Source of the DNA: Chloroflexi bacterium UBA5189
GTDB taxonomy: Bacteria > Chloroflexota > Limnocylindria > Limnocylindrales > CSP1-4
NCBI GenBank assembly: GCA_002413045.1
Contig: DHWF01000051.1
Span: 9,677-73,676 of the forward strand
Reading direction: 5' to 3'
DNA length: 64,000 nucleotides
How positions within the stretch are numbered: the stretch's first letter is position 1; every line of letters begins with the position of its first letter. This document shows positions 31,430 to 39,154 of this stretch, in pieces. The notes beneath the pieces are model-generated. The model worked only from the letters and a program-made list of their open reading frames with translations, was not told the DNA's origin and did no database searches. A program made the position numbers and the translations under genes.

Positions 31430-31780
31430 ATGGCACGAGTCAAGCGCGGCGTCACCGCGCACGCCCGCCACAAGCGCCTCCTCGACGACGCCGAGGGTCG
31501 CAAGGGCACCCGCTCGCGGCTGGTCAAGCCGGCGCGCGAGGCCCTGCTCCACGCCCTCGCCTACGCGACGCGCGACCGCAAGCAGCGCAAGCGTGATTTC
31601 CGCGGCCTCTGGATCGTCCGCATCAACGCGGCTGTCCGCAAGGAAGGCTGGACCTACGGCCGGTTCATCGAGGGCCTGAAGAAGGCCAACATCGACATCG
31701 ATCGAAAGATCCTCGCCGACCTCGCCGTGCGCGACGCCGGTACGTTTACGCAGATCGTCGAAGCGGCGAAGGGAAGCTGA
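31430..31780 (+). CDS. rplT: Ribosomal protein bL20
   Basis: A 116-residue rRNA-binding protein needed early in 50S assembly. [18 protein letters not shown], the [21 protein letters not shown] core and a helical C-terminus match L20 throughout. In this operon L20 commonly represses translation of the upstream genes. A hairpin (31807-31843) follows the stop. Confidence 0.96.
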   Translation: MARVKRGVTAHARHKRLLDDAEGRKGTRSRLVKPAREALLHALAYATRDRKQRKRDFRGLWIVRINAAVRKEGWTYGRFIEGLKKANIDIDRKILADLAVRDAGTFTQIVEAAKGS

Positions 31781-31806
31781 TCGAACAGCTCCCGCCCCAC
31801 CGCTCG

Positions 31807-31843
31807 ACGAGCCCTCGACATCCTCGGATGATCGGGGGCTCGT
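31807..31843 (+). terminator. Hairpin between rplT and pheS
   Basis: ACGAGCCC pairs with GGGGCTCGT, and an inner CATCC/GGATG helix extends the stem. There is no T-run. It probably ends the thrS-infC-rpmI-rplT transcript or attenuates reading into pheS; no T-box sequence is present in this leader. Confidence 0.55.
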
Positions 31844-31897
31844 GATTCAAGGACCGGACAGCCCGTACCATCGAAGCCTCGGACAGGAAGGACCCGC

Positions 31898-32938
31898 GTG
31901 GAACTCGCTCAGCTGACGCAGGATCTCGAGACGCTGGCGGCGGAGACCGCGACTGCGCTCGCGGGCGCGCCCGATGTCGCGTCCCTCGATGCGCTCGAGG
32001 TCGACGTCCTCGGCAAAAAGGGCCGCCTCACCGGCGTCCTGCGCGGCATCGGTGCGCTGCCCGTCGACGACCGGCCGAAGGTCGGCGCCGTCGCGAACCG
32101 GGTCCGTGCCGGCATCGAAGCGGAGATCGCGGAGCGCCGAGCGGTGCTTGGCTCGGCCGAGCTCGACGCCCGCCTCGCCGCCGAGACGATCGACGTCACG
32201 ATGCCGGGCCGACCGTTCCGGCACGGCTCGCTCCACCCGAGCATCGAGTCGATGTTCGAGATCGCTCGAATCTTCGGCCAGTTCGGGTTCGTGGTCCACG
32301 AGAGCCCCGAGATCGAGGACGACCTGACCAACTTCCAGGACCTGAACATCCCGCCGGACCATCCGGCGCGCGACCTGTGGGACACCCTGTACGTGGACAT
32401 CCCCGGGCACCTGCTGCGGACCCACACGTCGCCCGGCCAGCTCCACGTCATGCGGACGATGCAGCCGCCGATCCGGGCGCTGCTCCCTGGCCGCTGCTTC
32501 CGGTACGAGGCGATCGACGCCTCGCACGGCTCGGAGTTCTTCCAGGTCGAGGGGATCATGGTCGACGAAGGCACCACCATGGGCGACCTGCGCGGCCTGC
32601 TCGACGAGTTCGCCCACGCGATGTTCGGCGCCGGCAAGCGGACGCGGTTCCGGCCCGGCTACTACCCGTTCACGGAGCCGTCCGTCGCGTTCGATGTCGA
32701 GTGCCTCGTGTGCGGCGGGCCCGGCTGCCCGGCGTGCGGCCGGAGCGGCTGGATGACGATCCTGGGCGCGGGGATGATCCATCCCGTCGTGCTTCGCCGA
32801 GGCGGGCTCGACCCGGAGCGCTACCAGGGATTCGCGTTCGGGATGGGGCCGGAGCGGATCTCGATGCTGCGGCACCGGATCACCGACCTGCGCCTGTTCC
32901 TCGAGAACGACGTCCGCTTCCTGGGCCAGTTCCGATGA
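31898..32938 (+). CDS. pheS: Phenylalanine-tRNA ligase alpha subunit
   Basis: A 346-residue class II synthetase subunit starting at GTG with AGGAAGG 5 nt upstream. It has the N-terminal coiled coil, motif 1 around FEIARIFGQFGFVVHESPEIE, the LLRTHTSPGQLHVM segment, motif 2 with RCFRYEAIDASHGSEFFQVEG, and motif 3 GFAFGMGPERISMLRH. A Cys4 cluster (CLVCGGPGCPACG) near residue 270 is a zinc-binding feature found in many bacterial PheS proteins. It forms the catalytic heterotetramer with PheT, encoded 10 bp downstream. Confidence 0.96.
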   Translation: MELAQLTQDLETLAAETATALAGAPDVASLDALEVDVLGKKGRLTGVLRGIGALPVDDRPKVGAVANRVRAGIEAEIAERRAVLGSAELDARLAAETIDVTMPGRPFRHGSLHPSIESMFEIARIFGQFGFVVHESPEIEDDLTNFQDLNIPPDHPARDLWDTLYVDIPGHLLRTHTSPGQLHVMRTMQPPIRALLPGRCFRYEAIDASHGSEFFQVEGIMVDEGTTMGDLRGLLDEFAHAMFGAGKRTRFRPGYYPFTEPSVAFDVECLVCGGPGCPACGRSGWMTILGAGMIHPVVLRRGGLDPERYQGFAFGMGPERISMLRHRITDLRLFLENDVRFLGQFR

Positions 32939-32948
32939 GCCCGGTTCG

Positions 32949-35462
32949 ATGAGAGTCCCGCTCTCGTGGCTCCGCGAATTCGTCGACGTCGACTTGGCGC
33001 CGGAGGATCTCGCCGCGCGGCTGACGCTGCTCGGCATGGAGGTCAAGGGCATCGAGCGGCGGGGGACCGACTGGGCGAACGTCGTCGTCGGTGAGCTCCT
33101 CGCGGTCGAGAAGCACCCGAACGCCGACCGGCTCTCGCTCACGCGCGTGAACATGGGCTCCGGCGAGCCGCTCGAGATCGTGTGCGGGGCGACGAACATC
33201 GCCGTCGGCCAGCGGGTGCCCGTGGCGCTGCCGGGGGCCGTGCTGCCGGGCAATCGGCGGATCGAGCGGACCGAGAAGATGGGCGTCGTCTCGAACGGGA
33301 TGCTCTGCTCGGGGGATGAGCTGGGGCTCAACGCGGACGCGGATGGGATCCTGATTCTCGCCCCCGAAACGCCGCTCGGCGCCAAGCTGGCCGACCTGTA
33401 CGGCGACGTGGTCCTCGACGTCGACGTCAAGCCGAACCGCGGCGACGCGCTGTCGATCCTTGGCATCGCCCGTGAAGTTGCCGCGTTGACCGGCGGGACG
33501 GTGCGGATGCCCGCGATCGAGGTCGCCGATACCGGCGAACCGATCGAAGGGCGGCTCACCGTCCGCGTGGACGACGAGCGGCTCTGCCCGCGCTTCGTGG
33601 GCCGGTGGGTGGATGGCGTCACCGTGCGGCCGTCACCGGACTGGGTCCAGATGCGGCTCCTCGCCGCCGGCATCCGGCCGATCAGCAACGTCGTCGACGC
33701 GTCGAATTACGTCATGGTGGAGCTGGGCAAGCCGATCCACACCTTCGATGCGGCTGCGGTGGCGCGGGACGGCAGCGGCCGGGCCGGGATCGTGGTGCGG
33801 CCGGCTGCGGCGGGGGAGCGCCTCGAGACCCTGGACCACGTCGATCGGGCCCTGGACCCGGAGGCCCTCCTCATCGCCGACGCCAACGGGCCGCTCGGGA
33901 TCGCGGGCGTCATGGGTGGAGCGGCATCCGAGGTGTCAAATGCGACGCCGGCCGTGATCGTCGAGTCGGCGATCTTCGATCCGGTGAGCATTCGCCGCAC
34001 GGCGTTCCGGTTCGCCCTGCGGTCCGAGGCGAGCCTGCGGTTCGAGAAGGGCCAGGAGTTCCGGCTCGCCCGAGTCGGCGCGGACCGCACCGCGCAGCTG
34101 ATCCTGGCGTGGGCTGGCGGCTCGGTGGCGAGGGGCGCGGTCGACACCCATCCCGAAGAGCCGACGCCTCGACGCGTCGCGTTCCGGCCGGCGCGGGTGG
34201 ATCGACTGCTCGGCACCTCGCTCGGCGTCGACGCGCAGCGGGCCGTCCTCGAGCGGGTCGGCATCGAGACGGAGGTCTCGGCCGGTCCGATCGGCGTCGC
34301 CATCGCCGCCGGTCCGACGCCAGAATCCGTGCCCGCCGGCGCCGGCCACGCGGTGCTCGCGACCATCCCGACGTGGCGGCGCGACATCGAGATCGAGGCG
34401 GACCTCGCCGAGGAGATCGCGCGCATCCACGGCTACGAGGAGGTCCCGCCGCGGCGGCCGTCGACCCAGATGCCGGCCTGGCGCGAGACGCCCCTCGCGG
34501 CGCGCGATGCCCTCCGAGGCGCGCTCGCCGGTGCGGGCCTGACGGAGGTCGTCAGCTACGCCCTCGTGTCGGCGCGGATGATCGAGGCGTTCGCCTGGAC
34601 CGTCGACGACCGGCCAGCCGCGGGCGAGGCCGCGCGCGAAGGCGCGCCGGTGACCGTCACGAACCCGCTCTCGATGGACCACTCGATCCTCCGGCAGTCC
34701 CTCGTCGGCAGCCTCGTCGAGGTCGTCGATACCAACGCCAGGCACGGCCAGACGGATCTCGCGATCTTCGAGGTCGGCAAGGGGTACGGGCGCGTCGGCG
34801 ACGACTCGCGGGAGTGGTGGCGCCTCGGGCTGGCGTTCGCCGGGGCGATGGAGCCGCCGGCCTGGAATCGCCCCCGCCGCGAGGCCGACATCGAGGATGC
34901 GAAGGGCGCCATCGAGCTGGTCGCAGGGCTGCTGGGCTCAGGCGTCCCGAAGTACACGCCGCTCGGCGACGAGCCGATCCTCCACCCGGGCCGGAGCGCG
35001 AGCGTCGAATCGCGCTTCGCCGACGGGTCGCTCGCGATCGCGGGCGTCGTCGGCGAGCTGCATCCGCGCCTGGCCGAGGCGTGGGACCTCCGAGCCCATC
35101 GGGTCGTCGTCGCGGAGCTGTCCGTCGCCGGGCTGGCCGGCGGCAGTCTCACGCCGGAGCGCTCGGTCCCGCTGCCACGCTTCCAGCCGATCGAGCGCGA
35201 CCTCACCGTGGACGTGCCTGATCGCGTCGCCGCGGCCGCGGTCACCGACGCAGTGAGCGCTGCGGGAGGGTCTGCCCTAGAGGACACGACCCTCGTCGGC
35301 ACCTATCGAGGCCATCCGCTCGGGCCGGACGAGCGCAGCCTCACGTTCCGTCTTCGGTTCGGCGCGCCGGATCGGGCGGTCGGCGAGGCCGAGATCGACG
35401 CCGCGATCGGTACGATCAGCGACGCGCTGAGGGAGAACATCGGAGCACGAATCCGCTCCTGA
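32949..35462 (+). CDS. pheT: Phenylalanine-tRNA ligase beta subunit
   Basis: An 837-residue subunit with the standard domain string: N-terminal MRVPLSWLREFVDV, tRNA-binding OB domain (about 40-150), B3/B4 editing domain, B5 DNA-binding-like domain, the inactive synthetase-like core, and a C-terminal ferredoxin-fold anticodon-binding domain (from about 740, ERDLTVDVPDRV). The ATG follows the pheS stop by 10 bp without a good ribosome site, suggesting coupling. It edits mis-charged Tyr-tRNA-Phe. Confidence 0.96.
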   Translation: MRVPLSWLREFVDVDLAPEDLAARLTLLGMEVKGIERRGTDWANVVVGELLAVEKHPNADRLSLTRVNMGSGEPLEIVCGATNIAVGQRVPVALPGAVLPGNRRIERTEKMGVVSNGMLCSGDELGLNADADGILILAPETPLGAKLADLYGDVVLDVDVKPNRGDALSILGIAREVAALTGGTVRMPAIEVADTGEPIEGRLTVRVDDERLCPRFVGRWVDGVTVRPSPDWVQMRLLAAGIRPISNVVDASNYVMVELGKPIHTFDAAAVARDGSGRAGIVVRPAAAGERLETLDHVDRALDPEALLIADANGPLGIAGVMGGAASEVSNATPAVIVESAIFDPVSIRRTAFRFALRSEASLRFEKGQEFRLARVGADRTAQLILAWAGGSVARGAVDTHPEEPTPRRVAFRPARVDRLLGTSLGVDAQRAVLERVGIETEVSAGPIGVAIAAGPTPESVPAGAGHAVLATIPTWRRDIEIEADLAEEIARIHGYEEVPPRRPSTQMPAWRETPLAARDALRGALAGAGLTEVVSYALVSARMIEAFAWTVDDRPAAGEAAREGAPVTVTNPLSMDHSILRQSLVGSLVEVVDTNARHGQTDLAIFEVGKGYGRVGDDSREWWRLGLAFAGAMEPPAWNRPRREADIEDAKGAIELVAGLLGSGVPKYTPLGDEPILHPGRSASVESRFADGSLAIAGVVGELHPRLAEAWDLRAHRVVVAELSVAGLAGGSLTPERSVPLPRFQPIERDLTVDVPDRVAAAAVTDAVSAAGGSALEDTTLVGTYRGHPLGPDERSLTFRLRFGAPDRAVGEAEIDAAIGTISDALRENIGARIRS

Positions 35463-35468
35463 GCCTGT

Positions 35469-35474
35469 TACAGT
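35469..35474 (+). promoter_or_regulatory. -10-like box just upstream of the CvpA-family gene
   Basis: TACAGT, 6 nt before the GTG at 35481. The string TACAGTCCCGCCG continues identically to the DUF951 upstream sequence, supporting a shared leaderless promoter type. Confidence 0.4.
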
Positions 35475-35480
35475 CCCGCC

Positions 35481-36071
35481 GTGGACCAGCTCCAGCCGTT
35501 CGACCTCGTGATCGCCCTGGTCCTGCTGGCGATGTTCATCGTCGGGTACGCCCAGGGCCTCGTCCGCCGGATCCTCGGCATCGCCGCGATCCTGTTCTCG
35601 CTCTTCGTCGGCGCCCTGCTGCGCCAGCCGCTCGGTGAGTACCTGACCCACGAGTGGACCACGATCGTCCCGGCGTACAGCTACATGGTCGCGTTCGGCG
35701 CGGTGTTCGTCGCCGTGGCCGTCACGCTCAGCATCGGCATCCAGATCTCATATCGGCCGGCGCCGCTGTTCCCGCGCTACCCGGCCCTCGACGAGATCCT
35801 CGGCGGCCTGCTCGGCGTGTTCGAGGGGATCCTCATCCTCATCGCGATCATGCTGATCCTCGACCCGTACTTCACGCAGGCAGACGTCAGGGACCATGCC
35901 GGGATCGGCGAGTTCGGGCCGCTGCGGACCGTATTCGGGTTCCTGGACACCTCGCTCACCGGATCGATCCTGCGCCACAACCTGGTCCCGGGGCTCCTCG
36001 CGATCTTCGGCCTGCTGATCCCGCAGGACGTGAAGGACGCGTTCGCCAGGGCGCTGACTGCCCGCGCCTGA
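35481..36071 (+). CDS. CvpA-family membrane protein
   Basis: A 196-residue protein with four hydrophobic helices in the CvpA arrangement (LVIALVLLAMFIVGYAQGLVRRILGIAAILFSLFVGALL is residues about 9-47) and a C-terminal soluble tail. CvpA in enteric bacteria is linked to colicin V secretion and purF expression, but its general role is unknown, perhaps in envelope homeostasis. It starts at GTG, 18 bp after pheT, with its own -10-like box. Confidence 0.75.
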   Translation: MDQLQPFDLVIALVLLAMFIVGYAQGLVRRILGIAAILFSLFVGALLRQPLGEYLTHEWTTIVPAYSYMVAFGAVFVAVAVTLSIGIQISYRPAPLFPRYPALDEILGGLLGVFEGILILIAIMLILDPYFTQADVRDHAGIGEFGPLRTVFGFLDTSLTGSILRHNLVPGLLAIFGLLIPQDVKDAFARALTARA

Positions 36072-36108
36072 TCGACGGCGACGCGTCCCGCGTGGGACGC
36101 TGCGGCGG

Positions 36109-36750
36109 ATGACCCTCTCCCGTGAGATTCTCGCCGGACCCACGCTCGATGCCGCCCGCGCCCTGCTCGGCGCGTACCTCGTCCGCGAGGCGCCCGACGG
36201 TGCCCCGGAAGCTCGACGCATCGGGCGCATCGTCGAGGTCGAGGCGTACATCGGGGAGGACGACGCCGCCTCGCACGCGAGGTTCGGACGCACGCCGCGC
36301 AACGCCGTCATGTTCGGGCCTCCGGGGATTTCCTACGTGTACCTTGTCTACGGGATGTACGAGTGCCTGAACGTGGTCACGGAGCCTGCTGGGCGGCCTG
36401 CCGCCGTGCTGATCCGCGCCGTCGAGCCGGTCGCGGGCGTCCCGGCGATGCGCGCCGCGCGACTTGCGCACGCCCTTCGCCGGGCGGGCACGGCTGACGC
36501 CCGCCTGCGGGCCATCGCACGGATCGGCGCGCTCATGCCGAGCGGCCTCACGGCCGGTCCCGGCCTCGTCGCCGCCGCCTTCGACATCTCGCGGGAGGAC
36601 ACCGGCCTGGACCTGCTCGAGCCGTCGGCGCCGCTCCGTATCGAGGCGGGCGCCGCAGCGGTGGACATCGTCGCAACGCCGCGCATCGGCATCGGCTACG
36701 CCCCGGAGCCGTGGCGAAGCCTGCCGTGGCGCTTCACCGAGCGCCGCTAG
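36109..36750 (+). CDS. DNA-3-methyladenine glycosylase (AAG/MPG family)
   Basis: A 213-residue base-excision repair enzyme that removes alkylated purines such as 3-methyladenine and hypoxanthine. Hallmarks are LLGAYLVRE, GRIVEVEAYIGEDDAASHA (the catalytic Glu is in VEVEAY), RNAVMFGPPGISYVYLVYGMYECLNVVT and AVLIRAVEP. The N-terminal MTLSREILAGPTLDAARALLG matches the family start. The downstream mutS2 begins within or just after its end, forming a repair-related pair. Confidence 0.93.
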   Translation: MTLSREILAGPTLDAARALLGAYLVREAPDGAPEARRIGRIVEVEAYIGEDDAASHARFGRTPRNAVMFGPPGISYVYLVYGMYECLNVVTEPAGRPAAVLIRAVEPVAGVPAMRAARLAHALRRAGTADARLRAIARIGALMPSGLTAGPGLVAAAFDISREDTGLDLLEPSAPLRIEAGAAAVDIVATPRIGIGYAPEPWRSLPWRFTERR

Positions 36751-36755
36751 CGAAG

Positions 36756-39137
36756 GTGGACGCTCGCTCGGTCGCGATCCTCGAATTCCCGCTCGTCCGC
36801 GCGCGGCTGGCGGACCACACCTCGTTCGGCCCGAGCCGCCGTCTCGCTGAGGCGCTCGCACCCCAGTCGGACGCGGTCCTCGTCGCGCGTGGGCTGGACG
36901 AGACCGACGAGGCGCGGGCACTGATCGAGGAACGGGCGGGCGTCGGGATTGCCGGCGCGCGCGACATCGGGCCGGCCATCGAGCGCGCGGCGCGTGGCGG
37001 CCGCCTCGATCCCGAGCAGTTCCTCGACGTCTGGGCGACGCTCGACGCCGCGGCCGGCCTCAAGCCGCACCTCGCCGACGCGCGCCGGCCGCTCCAGCGC
37101 GAGCTGGGCCGCCAGCTGCATCCGCTGCCGGCGATCACGTCCACCCTCGCGCGCTCGTTCGACCCGGCGGGCGAGTTGCTCGATACCGCATCGCCCCGCC
37201 TCGGTGGTCTCCGCGCGGCCGTTCGAGTCGCGTTCGACCGCCTCCGGCGCCGCCTCGACACCCTCGTCGCCTCGGAGCTCGGCAACGCCCTCCAGGAGCC
37301 GATCGTCACGCTCCGCAACGGGCGCTACGTCGTGCCGGTCCGGGCCGACGCGAAGGGCCGGGTCAAGGGCATCGTGCACGACGCATCCGGGAGCGGGCAG
37401 ACGCTGTTCATCGAGCCGCTCGTGGTCGTCGAGCTCGGGAATGCGTGGCGCGAGGCGCAGGCCGCCGAGCAGGCCGAGATCGAGCGGATCCTCGACGAGC
37501 TGTCGGCACTGGTCGGCGCGAACGCCGGGCCGCTGCGCGAGACCCTCGGCGCACTCGCCCAGTTCGACTTCTGGGCAGCCAAGGCGCAGCTCGCCGGCGA
37601 GATGGGCGCCTCGCGTCCGGAGACGACGAAACGGTCCGAGGTCATCCTCCTTTCGGCACGCCATCCGGGCCTGACCGGCCGTGTGGTCCCGATCGACGTG
37701 CGCCTCGGCGACGGCTTCACGGCCCTCGTCGTGACCGGCCCGAACACGGGCGGCAAGACCGTGACCCTCCGGACGCTCGGGCTGCTGGCACTGATGCACC
37801 AGGCGGGGCTCCATGTCCCGGCGGCGCCCGGCAGCCGGCTGCCGATCCTCCAAGACGTCTTCGCCGACATCGGCGACGAGCAGTCGATCGCCCAGTCACT
37901 GTCGACGTTCTCCGGCCACCTGCGCTCGATCATTCGGATCGTCGAGGCGGCCGGCCCGGGGACGCTCGTGCTGCTCGATGAGCTCGGGGCCGGCACCGAC
38001 CCGACCGAGGGGTCTGCGCTCGCCCAGGCGCTGCTGGACCACTTCATCAAGGCAGGCGCGCTCGTCGCCGCGACGACCCACTACGCCGAGCTGAAGGCCT
38101 ACGCCCACACGACGCCCGGCGCGACGAACGCGTCCGTGGAGTTCGATCTCGAGACGCTCAGCCCCACGTACCGGCTCACGATCGGGCTGCCAGGCGGCTC
38201 GCAGGCCTTCGCCATCGCCGAGCGCCTGGGGCTCCCGCCGGCGCTGGTGGCCGACGCTCGATCGCGCCTCAGCGAGTCACAGCGCACCTTCGAGGCGACG
38301 CTGGCGCGCATCCGCGAGGTCGAGACCGAGACTGCGGAGTCGAAGGACCGCACCCGCGAGGCGGAGCTGCGTGCCGGCGAAGCGCTCCGGGCTGCCGCCG
38401 ACGAACGACGGAAGGCCCAGCAGTCGCGCGCGGACACGGAGCTGCGCGCGCGGGAAGAAGCCGCGCGCCTCGTCTCGGATCTCCGGTCGGAGCTCGAGAA
38501 CGCCCGCCGGTCGCTCGAGCGCGGCGCGCTCACGGGTCCGGCCATCAACAGCGTGCTGGAGCGCGCAGAGGATCGACTCGCGAAGGCGCCGGCGCCGGCA
38601 TCAGCGCGTGGTGGGCCAGCGGCCACGAAGGCACCCGCGGGCTCCGCATCGCCACCGGCCTGGCGGGTCGGCGACGAGGCGCGGAGTCGGTCCGGCGGCT
38701 GGACGGGGCGGATCGCCGAGCTCGATCGATCGAAGCGCCGAGCGACCATCGAGACCGGCTCGATGCGCGTCAGCGTCGAGGTCGCCGATCTCGAGCCCGT
38801 CGAGCCGTCGAGTGGCGGCTCGGGCACCGGCAACGGCAGCGGCGCCGGGCCCGCCGGCACGAACGTCGCGGAGCTGCGGCTCAGCCGCGCCCGGAGCGTC
38901 CCGATGTCACTCGACCTACGCGGCGCGCGGGTCGACGAAGCGCTGGCGGCCCTTGACCGCTACCTCGAGGACGCCTCGCTCGCCGGTCTGGCGAAAGTCA
39001 CCGTGATCCACGGCCTCGGAACCGGCGCGCTGCGAGACGCGGTGCGAACCGACTCGGCGGCCCATCCGCTCGTTCGAACGGTCCGGCCCGGCGAGCGCGG
39101 CGAGGGCGGCGACGGGGTCACCGTCGTCGAGCTGTAG
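36756..39137 (+). CDS. mutS2: Endonuclease/ATPase MutS2
   Basis: A 793-residue MutS paralogue acting in suppression of recombination or ribosome rescue (split roles in different species). It has a DNA-binding-clamp-like N-terminal half, the ATPase with GPNTGGKTVTLRTLGL, QSLSTFSGH and LLDELGAGTDPTEGSAL, a long coiled coil, and a C-terminal Smr nuclease domain with LDLRGARVDEA and HGLGTGALRDAV. The GTG at 36756 gives the usual N-terminus VDARSVAILEF; an upstream GTG at 36711 would overlap the glycosylase by 40 bp. Confidence 0.93.
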   Translation: MDARSVAILEFPLVRARLADHTSFGPSRRLAEALAPQSDAVLVARGLDETDEARALIEERAGVGIAGARDIGPAIERAARGGRLDPEQFLDVWATLDAAAGLKPHLADARRPLQRELGRQLHPLPAITSTLARSFDPAGELLDTASPRLGGLRAAVRVAFDRLRRRLDTLVASELGNALQEPIVTLRNGRYVVPVRADAKGRVKGIVHDASGSGQTLFIEPLVVVELGNAWREAQAAEQAEIERILDELSALVGANAGPLRETLGALAQFDFWAAKAQLAGEMGASRPETTKRSEVILLSARHPGLTGRVVPIDVRLGDGFTALVVTGPNTGGKTVTLRTLGLLALMHQAGLHVPAAPGSRLPILQDVFADIGDEQSIAQSLSTFSGHLRSIIRIVEAAGPGTLVLLDELGAGTDPTEGSALAQALLDHFIKAGALVAATTHYAELKAYAHTTPGATNASVEFDLETLSPTYRLTIGLPGGSQAFAIAERLGLPPALVADARSRLSESQRTFEATLARIREVETETAESKDRTREAELRAGEALRAAADERRKAQQSRADTELRAREEAARLVSDLRSELENARRSLERGALTGPAINSVLERAEDRLAKAPAPASARGGPAATKAPAGSASPPAWRVGDEARSRSGGWTGRIAELDRSKRRATIETGSMRVSVEVADLEPVEPSSGGSGTGNGSGAGPAGTNVAELRLSRARSVPMSLDLRGARVDEALAALDRYLEDASLAGLAKVTVIHGLGTGALRDAVRTDSAAHPLVRTVRPGERGEGGDGVTVVEL

Positions 39138-39154
39138 GCGAGGCGCCTGGGCGG